This document shows, in pieces, positions 1-11,257 of a DNA stretch of 64,000 nucleotides (position 1 is its first letter; every line of letters starts with the position of its first letter). A model generated the notes under the pieces. The model saw only the letters and a program-made list of their open reading frames with translations, did no database searches and was not told where the DNA came from. Both the position numbers and the translations under genes were made by a program. The DNA is taken from NCBI GenBank assembly GCA_000320605.2, contig KB445804.1, positions 395,785-459,784 of the forward strand, given 5' to 3'. This DNA is from Gelatoporia subvermispora B (lineage: Eukaryota; Basidiomycota; Agaricomycetes; Polyporales; Gelatoporiaceae).

Positions 1-2459
1 CCGTTTGTTTTGTGCCGCGCGTGGGCTCCTCCGTGTCAGTCGCACCGCCAGTCGCCGTAGGTATCACCAGGTCTGCTAGCGAAGGCACCGGGCCCGGAGG
101 CGTGTCCTCGACGCGGTCTTCACCGCCAGGCTCGCCAGGTTGCATATTGACTGAAGCGCCGTTCAGTAGGCGCGCCAATTCACCACATAGCACTCACGGA
201 TTCTGCACACAGCTGTGTCGGGATCCCCGATAGGAGTGTCTGTGTGGTCCGCACAAGCACCTTGGGGCACAATCTCCCCTGGGCCCCACCAGCCACCCGG
301 GCAGCAACTGTACAGTACCCGCGGACTGCGCCGAGCGGCCGTACTGATCGCCCGTCCAACGGGAGCAAATCTACCAGCCTATTAGTCGGGCGGGACCACT
401 GTTGCGTTGCCCATAGCTCACCTGCCGTCGCGACGCGCCACTCACTATTCGGTGCATTTACACGCACCTCGCAGCGCAGTGCGCCTCTGGCGCGTGGCAG
501 GACAAACGGTCGTGTGTAGGCGACGCATCGCAGCCTCTTGCGTGCGATGAAGGGAGCGGTGAGAAGCAGAGACGACTCGCAGCGCTGCAGTCCAACACTG
601 GTCCATATATGGGCACGCCCACGTGGATGTCACGCGACGTACCGCCACCTTCCTGCCTCCCGACAGCCAGCAGGCATGCTCTCCCGCCGAACGCAAGCGC
701 GTGCCCTCCCCGCTTCACTGCGCACCGAGATGCGTCAATTTAGAGGTCCTCCAGGTGTTGCAGACTATAACCATCCAAATCGCGGGGGCCACGCACAGAC
801 ATATGCGCGTTCTACGCTCCGTTCTGTCTAAGCGCCGTAGGCGTGATACACATCCGACCGCACGCCCCGCCATCCACCCCCGTGTACCCGCAGGCAGCAG
901 CCGCAGAGCCTCCAGCGCACTCCACTAGCTACCTGACGTTGAACAGGCAGGGGATTGAGTCTCGTAGCCCATGCACAGCGGCCCAGCGGACACTGTTCCC
1001 CAGGGGGTGGTACGCACTCAGCCCCGCGTCCCGGCCGCAGCCCCGCACGAGGCCCTCCTCCCGCAGGACACATCTCCCCCAGGTGGACCCGTAGAGATAT
1101 CGATTCTGGTTGTACACACGCGCCATCATATAGGGCCACGCTTCCGGAGGGGGCGCTCTCCTGTACGCACTACCCCGAGACCTCACGAGGTCCATAAGTG
1201 TTATTTCCCCATCTCCCTAAGAGCCACCGTTCGTGCACCCCGCAGGGTCGTCACGACCAGACGATGCTTCTCCTGGATATCTGGTTGGTAGGCGGGACGT
1301 GAAGGAGTAGGGTGACAGGAATGGAGCCATGATGAGACTGAGTAGTTGCACCGAGATCTGCTGGCACCTGGTACTGCTCATCCATGTACGCTTTCGACTC
1401 ATCAAAGACTCGCCAAGCAGACGCCGAGTAGGAGTGTGTCCTATATTACAACAAGTCAAAACCAGCAACCGCCCTACGAGGCAACCTAGCACCCCTGCAT
1501 CCTGCGCCGCATCATCTCCGGGTATCTCTCTTGAAATAATGACTGTTGACTGCGGTACCCTGGATCATGTCAAGGATCGTCTCCCCGACGCCGAGATAAC
1601 GCTCCGCCACGGATCGCATGGTGTCATCGGTGATGAGCTCGGTCTGGGGTCTATGTTTGAGGCGCCGTGCGACTCTTGTCAATCCTCGCGGAATGGTGAT
1701 GCCATGAGAAGGAGACGTACGTGAAGCCACTTGACCTCCTGACCCCAGCAACGACCGTTGATATCAATACTGCGTCCACGGCATAATGGAAGACTCGGCC
1801 GAGCATGACGTTGCGCTGAGGTTCTTCCGGGGAGGGCGCAAGATGAGTTGATGAGAATGGGGGATTTCTGGCAGTACTGGTTCAGCCAAAGATTATGTAG
1901 GGTACCGCTGGAGGGGCTCTGGCCTTCTAAAGACACGACGGCGAGAGTCTTCGCAGTGAGACACGAATTCGGACGGCACAGTCGCGTTCACGTGACTTAT
2001 ACGACTGTGGGAGGAGTTGACACAATTTCACGACGTTGCGGGATCTCAACATCTACCCTCTTCCTTTACTTAGGCTCTCGCTTGCGATGGAGTGCTTCCA
2101 CTGGAATTTACTGGGATCGACAGTCTGTCATATACAATCTCTGCAGCTATCTCCAGTATGCCGAACCTCTTTACGTAACTTGCCCCCCTCTCGGAATACC
2201 CTCTTTCGTCTGCCGGAAAGGGCGTGCAGGGTCGTCGCCGCATGAGATAGGAGACGCTGTACTGACAGTCATTTCGAAAGTTCGAGTGGCCTGGCCGACA
2301 TCTTCTGCACTTCGTTGCGACACAAATGTCAGCCCGGTCGCAAATTTAGAGGCGATACTGGGGAACAGGAGAGCTTGACCACGGGCGCCATCACGCGGGG
2401 TTGTCATTCGGAATTGGCGTCGAACTCGTGTCGCGCCATGCCACTTCCATGCCGCGGGC
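1..2459. other. no recognisable gene (2.5 kb)
   Basis: Only short, low-quality open frames occur on either strand, most with alternative starts and none with a domain I recognise. The first 1.2 kb is G+C-rich, the rest less so. I see no RNA gene, terminal repeat or transposase motif. It may be intergenic DNA or decayed mobile DNA. Confidence 0.5.
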
Positions 2460-2466
2460 TATATAA
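2460..2466 (+). promoter_or_regulatory. TATA box of the sulfite oxidase gene
   Basis: A TATATAA heptamer lies about 70 nt before the ATG at 2532, a reasonable fungal TATA-to-start distance. It is inferred from sequence and spacing only. Confidence 0.45.
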
Positions 2467-2531
2467 CTGCTCTGCATACCTGGACGACCCTTGTGCTGCG
2501 AGCTCGATAGTGCCCATATCTGCGCGGAACG

Positions 2532-3787
2532 ATGCCTCAGAATGAAATGGACTACTCCGGCGAGGTCCCGCACTCTTCGCTTGTCATAGTCAGAGGCGAC
2601 CAACCCTTCAATGCCGAGCCGACTGCTGCAGCCCTTGTTGAGTTCCCTATCACTCCCGATGAGCTCGTCTATTGCCGGAACCATGGACCTGTTCTTGAGC
2701 TCGATGATGACAAATATCTCATTCGAGTGAACGGTGCAGTGAACACGGAGAAGACATTCACCATGCGAGAGCTTCGGGAGTCCTTCCCCAAGGCCGAGGT
2801 TGTGGCTGCGCTGCAGGTAAGTAAACTGTCCCTTGCTGCGACTCCGCTCAAACCGCCCCTGCATCACAGTGCGCTGGTAACAGACGGAAGGAGATGAATG
2901 AAGTCAAACCGGTGCATGGGATACTCTGGGACGACGGCGTCATCTGCAATACACGATGGGCTGGCGCGCGCCTCCGTGACGTCCTTCAGAGCGTTGACGT
3001 CAACATCCAAGGAGAAGCGCATGTGTGCTTCGCTTCATATGTGACGCTCTGTCAGGATGACTCCTATTATGGGGGCTCGATCCCCCTAGACAAGGCTATG
3101 GGCGAGGATGAGGACGTGCTGCTTGCCTATGACGTAGGCCTAGTTCTGATATCAACAATTCAGACTTGCTGAAGTGCTTCGAAGATGAATGACGAGCCTT
3201 TGACTCCCGACCGCGGGGCGCCTCTCAGAATAGTCGTCCCCGGATACGCCGGTGCGAGATGGGTCAAGTGGGTTGACACTATCACGGTCTCCTCAGAAGA
3301 GTCTCCAAACTTCTATCAGCAACTCGACTATAAAATTTTGCCGCCAGAGGTAAGGGTTCTAGCGGACCGCACTGGCACCTATCTGACACGTCGAGGAACA
3401 CAGGTAGAGACCAAGGCGCAAGCAGCCCCTCTATGGGTAAAATACCCTTCAATAACGACTCTCCCTGTTAACTCTATTGTTGCATCCACGACCCGCACTT
3501 CACCGACGTCCGTCCGTGTCAAGGGCTATGCCATCAGTGGCGGCGATAACAAGATCGTGCGCGTCGAGGTTTCCATCGACGACGGTACGACATGGCGCGA
3601 CGCTCAAATCACATATCAGGAGGGAAAATGGAGCTGGACACTCTGGGAGGCACATCTCGAGGATGTCGAGGCTTCTGGAGTTGTCTACAGTCGTGCCACA
3701 GATGCAACCGGTAAGATGCAGCAGCGAGACAGTGCGTGGAACGTTAGAGGCGTCGCTTACAACCCCTGGGGAAGGGGAAAGTGGTGA
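2532..3787 (+). CDS. sulfite oxidase-type molybdopterin enzyme
   Basis: Predicted to oxidise sulfite to sulfate with a Mo-molybdopterin cofactor. Exons 2532-2816, 2870-3133, 3185-3349 and 3404-3787 give about 365 residues. The first half is the Mo-cofactor fold; exon 2 opens with the CAGNRR motif whose Cys is the Mo ligand of this family, and later has [13 protein letters not shown] and [13 protein letters not shown]. The second half is the Ig-like Mo-co dimerisation domain ([33 protein letters not shown]). There is no N-terminal cytochrome b5 domain, no signal peptide and no C-terminal SKL-type signal, so it is a short fungal form. The third intron is 54 nt and free of stops, so the unspliced frame stays open; comparison with the family (PPEVETKAQ-like join) favours splicing. 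The ATG follows a TATA box at 2460-2466. The family call is firm; the substrate is inferred. Confidence 0.88.
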
Positions 3788-5360
3788 CTTTATACGCATC
3801 CCGAGATCACAGTGTAGCTGACGACGGCATGTACATACGGCGGAAGGACTAATTTGGGAGGCTTTGCGTAACTACTACGTCGGGCGAATGGCATGCGAGC
3901 GCTGTTTTGCAACGCCGCATGCTGAGGGTACCTGCTCGTGTGGCCGAGGAGCCTTACTTGATCACCTGTCCTTCGGATGCCAAACCGGTGTTAAACGGAT
4001 GCATGGCACACCGTATGTGCATTAGATTTGAAGTGCATGCTTCGCCGCCCTGATATGTTGAGTACATACTCCGTACTGTCAGATATATTCTCAGACTTCT
4101 GTGCGGGGACTCCGCCACTTCCGTTCCCGTGACTTAGACCGCCGGAGAACCAAGTCTGTTTTGCAGAATCTGCGGCATCCTGAAATGCTTGGAGAGACAG
4201 AGTATGGTGGATCCTTAGCACGTCGTGGGGAGTGACTAGGACAGTGCTATGTCATGTTGTGCGCACTGCGTCAGCTGCTTATCAGTCAGAAAATGCGATG
4301 CAGTGTGGTGCTCGCGTGAGCTGATCGGCGCTCTCGGGTCGCTCGCATGGATGCTCATCTTCTTGAGGCCAGGCGCTGAGGACATGGCATCCATTTGCTC
4401 TAGTGATTCGACTCACAAAGCTTGGTATCGAACGGTTATGACCTCATGAATCGCAGTTTACGAGACGTCAAGGACTCGGAGAATTACATGTCAAACGAAT
4501 CAGAGGGATGTCCGCCACTGCGCAACGTGTTACTACCTCTTATGTCGTGACAGCCTCCGAGGTTCTAGCTGCTCTTCTCATTCCAAACTGCTCAAGCGTT
4601 GAGGCAGCCTTATCTGAAGCCTCTTTGGCGACATGAAGAGAACCTTACTGGCCTATCTCTGCGACTCTAGCGTTCTTGCGGAAGAAGTTGCAATGATCAT
4701 ATGCTGCATTCCAGCTGCGAACAGCGTTATCCTCGCCGCTTGATGGGCACCTGATCGTTCTGCACGACGCCTCCGGAAGCACCCTCTATGTCTCGACGAC
4801 TCAAAGAACCTTTTTGTCTTCCGGTGACCCGGCGAGTGGCCTAGACCCACCAGTGCTGGCAGATTATTTGAGTTCGTGGAGACCATCATGTGTTGCCATT
4901 CTCCGGCATGGTAGCTTCGTCCGCTGCTTTACACACCGGTTTTTGCCAAAGAGCTACCTGCATTTCAAGTGCTGCATCACCCGGCGCCGGCATGCGGTCT
5001 TCACCATCTGGTATCTTCGCGCGGTTCACCGCTACCGGTGGGCACCCGCACTGAACCCTCGCTATCGGGGAAGCACCAGATGGCCTGAGCCCGCATGGTC
5101 GTCCTTCCGCCGTGAAGCAGCTGAGGACCGCACGGGCACCTGCGCGCCAGGTACCGATAATCAGCGTCGATGCGCCTTTCAGGCGTTCTCGGCGGCGGCA
5201 GAAGAGCGATCAGGAGTTCCTCGCTGTATATGTGCGTATCTGGATAGATGTGGCAGTTGCAGCACATGGGCCGGTGCAGGCTGACGAGGTTGCAGCTGCC
5301 GCCCTCGAGCTTCGCGATGCAACGATCATAAGGCCGCAGGCGCATCTGGTCGCTCGAGGG
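3788..5360. other. no recognisable gene (1.6 kb)
   Basis: Overlapping frames around 4814-5582 (both strands) reach 156 codons but mostly start at non-ATG codons, lack recognisable motifs and contradict each other. I see nothing I can name. The last part is the chitinase promoter. Confidence 0.5.
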
Positions 5361-5370
5361 ATATTAAAAG
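5361..5370 (+). promoter_or_regulatory. TATA-like box of the chitinase gene
   Basis: ATATTAAAAG lies 64-73 nt before the ATG at 5434. Because it is only about 20-28 nt before an upstream in-frame ATG at 5389, transcription would start near or past 5389. That favours 5434 as the start codon. Confidence 0.45.
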
Positions 5371-5433
5371 GGGGCGAACTATGTCCGGATGAGCTGGCTC
5401 TCTCCCGACCTCAGAAGCTCATTGTCAGGCAAC

Positions 5434-7500
5434 ATGGCTGTTGTATCTCGGTTGACATCGTTCTCCCGCCTTGGCGCCTTGGTGGCCAGCCTGTTTGTTC
5501 TCCCAGCCCTTGGCTTCAACAACGCCGCGCAAGACAACGTGAGTCTAACATTGCAGATCGTTTCAGTGGGATTAGAAGCTAATCAGTCATTCATATAGGT
5601 TGCAGCGTATGTTCTCGTTGCCCCGAGATTCTTCCTCAGTGTCTGACTTCTAAGCACAGTTACTGGGGTCAAAACTCGTACGGTGCCACCAACAGTAACC
5701 AGGCATTGTGGCAGCAGCCCATTTCGTTCTACTGCTCGGTAGTTCCTTCGATGCATTTCACCTACATACGCTCATCTAGTCTCAGGATGACTCCATTGAC
5801 GCGTTCCCGGTCGCGTTCTTAAATGTTTTCTTCAGCTCCGATGGTCTGCCTTCGATTGATCTGGCCAACGTACGTGCATTTGTATATGACAGTTACATAT
5901 GACTTAACCACTATCCACATAGACATGCAATGTCAATGACGACGCTGTGTTCTCTGGGACCCAATTGCCTGACTGCAGCTTCTTGGCCTCGGACATCGAG
6001 ACATGCCAGGCTGCAGGCAAGATCGTCACTATGAGTCTCGGCGGCGCTACAGGCGCAGCGGGCTTCACGTCCGACTCGCAGGCGTCGGAATTCGCTACCA
6101 CTATCTGGGACCTATTCTTAGGAGGCTCCAGCTCGACCCGTCCTTTCGGAAGCGCTGTGCTTGATGGGTATGTGAGCCCTATTTTGCAAGAGCGTCGAAA
6201 TCCTCATACGCTCGTATAGTGTGGATTTGGACATTGAGGGTGGCTCAACGGAGTACTTCCCGACTTTCGTTTCGAGTCTGCGGTCTTTGATGAACAGCGG
6301 TAGCAAGCAGTGAGTAACTTGCCTACGACCTGAGATCAACAGACACTTATTCAATGCCAGGTACTACATCACGGCTGCCCCGCAGTGCCCTTTCCCAGAC
6401 GCCTACGTTGGCAGGTAATCATCTTTTGACATGGATATGGAAACTGTTCTGATACATCTTTACAGCGTCATCAACGCCGAGCCCTTTGACGCAGTTTACG
6501 TTCAGTTCTGTACGCCCTTGCAACGAATTTCAGTGTTTGCTTTAGCTAACAGGTAACCAGACAACAACTACTGCGAGTTAACCGAGTTCTCCGACCCCAA
6601 TGATTGGGACTTCTCTGTTTGGTATGCTTAACACGGAAATTATCTCGCTTTGGAAGACTGATTCGTCGTCCAGGGACAACTGGGCTAAGACCACCTCGCC
6701 GAACCCGAACGTCAAGGTCTACATCGGCGCTCCCGCAGCACAAGCAGCTGCTGGCTCGGGTTACGTCGATGCCAGCACGCTCGCTAACATCGCGATCGAG
6801 ACGCGCAACCAGTATTCCTCGTTCGGCGGTGTCATGCTTTGGGACGCATCTCAAGCCTACGGTAAGTTATTCCAAACATCCCAGGCATCTGTGACTGAAC
6901 AAGCACGATCCTAGCGAACGGCAACTTCGCTGCTGCGATCAAGAGCGCAATCGCGGGAGGCGGTTCTGCTCCTGCGCCACCGCCGACGACCGCTCCGACT
7001 ACGCCCGCACCAACCCCGACGCCAACCCCGACGCCGACGACCGCACCGACCTCCGCGCCGAGCCCAGCCCCTACCGCAGGTAACTGCGCTGGTGTCAACG
7101 CCTGGGTTGCGAACGTCGCCTACACCGGCGGAGACGAGGTCATGTACGGGTGAGTAATCAATAGCTGAGTTTTGCACATCGCAGCCCTGACGCTCATGCT
7201 TCCCAAAGCGGTGACCTCTGGACTGCCAAGTGGTGGAGCTACGGCGACACCCCAGGAGGTACGTCCTTCCGCGCCATCTTACACAATCCTCTCGCTCAAC
7301 GAGTAGCAGGCGTTGCTGGTGACTGGCAGAACGACGGGGCGTGCGTTGCCGCGGCACTTGCGCCTGGCGAATTCATCAAAGCCCACTACGAGAGCAAGTC
7401 AATCCCGCTCACCGTGAAGCCCAAGGCGACTGCACCGCTTCAGACGGTCGCGGCTGCCAAGGGGACCTCGCGCAAGAGCTCCCGCGACTTCAGGGCATGA
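5434..7500 (+). CDS. secreted GH18 class III chitinase with CBM5/12
   Basis: Endochitinase hydrolysing beta-1,4-GlcNAc links in chitin, acting outside the cell or in the wall. About 13 exons with 40-60 nt introns encode roughly 480 residues. An N-terminal signal peptide (start 5434, hydrophobic core LGALVASLFVLPALG) precedes a GH18 barrel. The catalytic DxxDxDxE motif reads DGVDLDIE near residue 181, split by an intron at 6168-6219, with Glu as proton donor. A Pro/Thr/Ala linker (about 6960-7080) leads to a CBM5/12-like module with AWVANVAYTGGDEVMYGGDLWTAKWW-type aromatics. The end is basic (RKSSRDFRA), which is unusual after a CBM. The first small exon (GTTGCAGC, 5599-5606) is needed to restore VAAYWGQNSYG. 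Likely in hyphal wall remodelling or mycoparasitic/autolytic chitin use; I cannot tell which. Confidence 0.9.
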
Positions 7501-7944
7501 AGCTGCTTCTTGTGTCACGACCGCATATGAGTGTTGTATTTATTAGCACTATGATTTTTGAGGCATTTGGCTGTTGTAGAGTGAAGCATGACGAGCCGGG
7601 TTCTTGCATGTACTAGTACTCATGATAGCAAACAGACTGCTCATGCATAGCATACATGATGTCACCTATGTTGTGCGAGGAGCCGGCTCTTGATAGGAGT
7701 AGTAGTCTGAAGTGTTTGCGACGGTATTGTACAACATCGGTATACGGGTGCATGGCTTCGGTTGATGTCAGCCCGAAGTTTGTAATCGCGTACTAAGTGG
7801 GAGCTCCGCAGTAGCACCAGCATCCAAGAAGACGAGAAGATCGAATACTGGGCCACCACGGCTTGCGTGCCCAAAGCCAGATTATGAGCGACCGGCGAAC
7901 ATCAGCGCTTGTACCACTCGGTGGTCGCCCCAGAACGAAGTGGC
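7501..7944. other. intergenic, converging 3' ends
   Basis: This 444-nt stretch between the stop codons of the chitinase (+) and MED22 (-) contains no supported frame. It should carry both 3' UTRs. I see no clear terminator or repeat. Confidence 0.6.
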
Positions 7945-8550
7945 TCAACCCTCCATGCGCACACCTGATTGCTCTGGTTGCTGGTCTTGCGTAGTGTTGG
8001 AGCTCAATAGGTCGTTTAAGAGACCTGCAACCTTCTCCTTCAGCTCCTCCGTTTCGCTCTGCACTTGCCTCAATTCCAGGTCGCGACGGTTCGCAATTTG
8101 CGCTTCATCTGATAGGAGTAATAGGAGCTTCATGGAGTGGATAATAGACAGCAAGGAGTGTGCTGAACGGATCTGGGAAAGACGGGATGTAGACCAAAAT
8201 CAGACAGCCGACATAGGGTGGACTCACCATCGACTCTGCCCGACACTCCGCTTGGAAAGACTCCTGCGCAACCCGAAACTTGTCCTTGTCGCCAATCTGA
8301 CGGAGGTGCTGTCAGACTATACACGGCTCAAATAAGGGTCGAAGCGCACCGATGCCAGTCCTACGAGGTCGACCATCCCATCTACAAGCGTCTCAATCTC
8401 CACGTCGACCTTCTTGTTCCACTCTTCCTCGATCGCATCTAGGTACTCGTTCGAGTTCTGGTCAACGGATGGCTGAGTCTGGCGCTGAAGGAGTTTCGCA
8501 GTGGGCAGCGCAGAGGGCCGGGAGACATCGGACTGTGGTACATCAGCCAT
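7945..8550 (-). CDS. MED22: Mediator complex subunit 22 (MED22/Surf5)
   Basis: Head-module subunit of Mediator, which links transcription activators to RNA polymerase II in the nucleus. Exons 8550-8350, 8296-8228 and 8172-7945 join in frame to a 165-residue protein, a normal length for the family. The helical core includes a YLDAIEEEWNKKVDVEIETLVDG-like stretch (residues 36-58), then SFQAECRAESM and SAHSLLSIIHSMKLLLLLSDEAQ, followed by a coiled coil (VQSETEELKEKVAGLLNDLL). The tail is Gln/Glu-rich. Introns are 53 and 55 nt with GTGCGC and GTGAGT donors. The converging neighbour is the chitinase and the diverging neighbour is the truncated aldolase; there is no functional link. Confidence 0.85.
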
Positions 8551-8790
8551 TGGCCATCAGCTCCGGCGGCGAGTGGCAAGTACTGGCAACTGCGCACAGG
8601 TACATATGTAGCGCTCGACCGGTGCACGTGATAAGAACGCGTCTGGCAGTAGGCACTAGGCAGTAAGCACGCCGGCCGACGCGTCCCTGTGCGCGACTGG
8701 AATCCCGCAGCCACCCGACTCGCACAAGGAGGACGATTTGGAGTTCACACCATTCGAAGGGCTACGCTGGATGACGCTTTTCCTGGCCTA
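8551..8790. other. short intergenic segment before aldolase relic
   Basis: Contains the MED22 promoter (minus strand). A frame stays open from 8689 into the aldolase relic, but it begins with GTG, not ATG, and its first 35 or so residues do not resemble the paralogue except for a short RLAQGG match that could be chance. Confidence 0.4.
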
Positions 8791-9330
8791 CTGCAAGACG
8801 CTCAGGACAATGCCTCGCCCATCCCCGCGATGGTACACAACTTTCCGGTGGTCACGGCCGGCCTCGACCTCACCTGGGACATCATCCACGAGCTCGCGCA
8901 ACACCCGAAGATCGTCGGGACGAAGCTCTCATGCGGGAACATCGGCAAGCTCCACCGCCTGACGTCCTCCGACCCCGCCTCGAAATTCGCCACATTCCCC
9001 GGAGTGTCCGACGTCTTCCTCCAAGGGCTCGTCTCCGGCAGCGCCGGCCTCATCGGCGCGCTCCCTAACATCGCGCCCAAGGCGCATGCAGAGCTGCACA
9101 GGCTCTACAAGGCGGGGAAGATGGAAGAGGCGGAGCGCCTGCAGGGGCTATTGGGGCATGCGGACTGGGAGCTCACCAAGATGGGCAGTATCGCGGGCAT
9201 CAAGGCAGCTTGCGTGAAGCACTTCGGCTACGGCACGCCGGTCGTCTGGGGGCCTTTAGATATGGTCGATTTCGACACGGCCAGCACAGGGAAGCTAGAT
9301 AAGCTCATTGCGTTCGAGAAGTCGCTTTAG
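8791..9330 (+). pseudogene. 5'-truncated DHDPS/HOGA-family aldolase copy
   Basis: Matches the last coding exon of the full-length aldolase at 19608-20135 almost residue for residue (GTKLSCGNIGK, ATFPGVS, FLQGLVSGSAG, GHADWEL, LIAFEK). The homology starts about where the paralogue's second intron ends; the first 133 residues, including the GSNGE loop, are missing. The catalytic Tyr of the YNFP motif is His here (HNFP), although the Schiff-base Lys in GTKLS remains. The first ATG in frame is at 8830. Lacking half the barrel and the Tyr, it cannot be a normal aldolase. The frame is nevertheless open to its stop, so the truncation is recent or a short protein is still made. MED22 lies just upstream in divergent orientation. 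Confidence 0.8.
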
Positions 9331-10067
9331 AGTATGCACTATACTCGTCCATCATGAACCGTCTTTCGAATGTCGGCAAAAAATATGCGTGGAAAATTCG
9401 CTGATCGGATTGTTATGCGGGTACGATGAATGACGAACGGGTTCATTGCACAATGTCGAAATTGCTCCTTCCCTGACCACGGCAGAATTTGAGTGCAAAA
9501 GTTGCCCCGAGCAAACTCAACCACGCGTTGTGTTTAGGTGCATAGTTGTGACGCGCCTGTCACATGCCAGGTTTACGCTGCCGCGATGCAGCAGCATGCA
9601 GGGAACCTCGCATTGAACCTCGCTGCTGCGCCTGCGGGACGGGACCCAATAGTCAGCTTGTGTCATTTTCTTAGCTGACGGAATCAACGCGAAAGAGGCA
9701 TGAGCTAGTGACGGACGGGACCTATCGTGTTGTACTGGCGATTGAGAATCGGAAACTGATGTTTGTGTAGAAGGCTTGAGTTGATGAGAACCCCTACATT
9801 GGGCGCGCGATGGTACGGATAATGCCACACGAGAGAAGCACGGAAAGCAGCTTGCGATATATATTATACAGTCGGAGATTGGTACATGTTGAGGAGATGT
9901 GCAGCAAAAGCTATGGGGATTGGTCATATCGATAGCTGGTATGGTATGGAAGCCCGTGTCGTCTCGTTATCGGTCGTTACGCCGATAGAAAGCTCAATCC
10001 TGGGATGGGTATTTCCTTTCGTTGCCTGAAGACGTAATGTCAGATGCCGCACCAGTCTGTCAGGAGG
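9331..10067. other. intergenic, nothing recognised
   Basis: About 740 nt. A 136-codon minus-strand frame at 9517-9927 has no recognisable motif. The stretch should hold the 3' UTRs of the aldolase relic and the VTC1-like gene. Confidence 0.5.
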
Positions 10068-10917
10068 TCAACTCACAGTTCCCGTACTATCCAGAGCAAC
10101 CGCGAGAGGATTCGTCAGAAAGGGCTTTTGAGCTAACATGAAGAGCTTACTCCGGATGATAAAGTTGGCGAGGATGGCGCAGAACAGTAATACACTGATG
10201 GTCACAGGACCAGCAATTTGGTCTACGCGGCGTGAGCCTGTGAAGAAATACGCAGTAAGAATCACTGACCAAAGTGACCCGGGTGCCGTTTCCGGATGAG
10301 TGTTATCCTATGCTGGTAAACAGCGTAGCCATATATCTGCAATACTGTCAGAACCATCGAAAACCTGAGCATATTTGAACAGACCAGAATTCCAATGCTG
10401 ATCGCCGCATAGGTGTATGCGAAATTCCGCGCAACCTGGTCCTTCGAAGCATTGAAGAGAGCCAGAGAGAGCGTCCCAATGAGCACCGCCATACTCAGAT
10501 AGGATATCCAGGCTGCGCAGTGCCGTTAACAATCTCGAGGTTCGGGGGGCGCGGGCACTGCTCACTTCTCTCGTTTGCGAACCAGACCTTGCCCTCGACC
10601 TTGATCGGAGTAGCAATCTTCTTTGGTACGCGGACCTGCGGCGGGACGGAGTTGATCGCATGGTAGTCGCGCACGGTGGGCATCTGCCCGTCGGCATTCT
10701 GCTCGGCCTCTGGGATGTTGTCGTTGCGCGTGTAGCGCGGGCGCGGACGGAGGGTGCGCTTCGGGAGGGAGGCGAGGGCGGAGGGCGAGAACGGGGAGAG
10801 GATGTCGGTCACGGCGTGCCACGAGCGGCGGAGGATGGAGTTTCCGTGCTCGTCGTCGTCATGTCTGTCTGCTGGAGGCGCGTCGAGCAGCGGGGTCGTC
10901 GACGTCGCGGAGGCCAT
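10068..10917 (-). CDS. VTC1: VTC1-like (DUF202) membrane protein
   Basis: Subunit-type protein of the vacuolar transporter chaperone complex, which makes polyphosphate and passes it into the vacuole. Exons 10917-10566, 10512-10385, 10336-10270 and from 10222 down. The join at 10566/10512 restores KVWFANERTWISYLSMAVLIGTL; the next ones give GILIYGYAVYQHRIT and HFDQIAGPV. Three membrane helices follow the KVEGKVWFANER motif. The N-terminal region of about 117 residues (PLLDAPP, then Pro/Arg-rich, then VPKKIATPIKVEGKVW) is much longer than the few dozen residues of yeast Vtc1. The 48-nt second intron has no stop and keeps frame. The last residues are uncertain: an intron from about 10153 would give a short IREL tail, while reading through stops at 10068. 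I see no SPX domain. Confidence 0.78.
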
Positions 10918-11257
10918 GGTGCGGTCGAGGAGCAGACAGCTCGTTCCGTTATGGCGGTCTGGGCCAGACTCCGCTGCGGGGACTGCGAGAAAAGCGGAGC
11001 TGCGGAGTTGTAATGATAAGCGTGGCTGCCACTGGCGGCCATGAGGCTGAGCGACGTCACTTGTGGCTGAGCATGTCTCGTTCGACGGTTCTGGTATGTT
11101 CTCGCAATACCGACAACCCTGAGGCTGGGTCTAGACCTTCGCGTTCCTCGCACTACTTAACACGCTCTCCCTTTAACCCCCACGTAGACGTTGTATTCTC
11201 CGTACTTTACGCATTACCCCGCATTACCCTTTTCTCTGATCGTTACTTCATTACACC
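10918..11257. promoter_or_regulatory. divergent promoter VTC1-like / DnaJ
   Basis: A 340-nt spacer between two divergent start codons. Two TTC triplets 10 nt apart near 11090-11105 could be part of a step-type heat shock element for the DnaJ gene, but the match is weak. Confidence 0.35.

Noticed and set aside
5389..5433. Upstream in-frame ATG for the chitinase
   Set aside because: It would put 15 polar residues before the signal peptide and lies only about 20-28 nt after the TATA box, near or before the expected transcription start.
4814..5582. Two overlapping 156-codon plus-strand ORFs
   Set aside because: They are in different frames over the same DNA, and the second runs into the chitinase signal-peptide region. 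No domain recognised.
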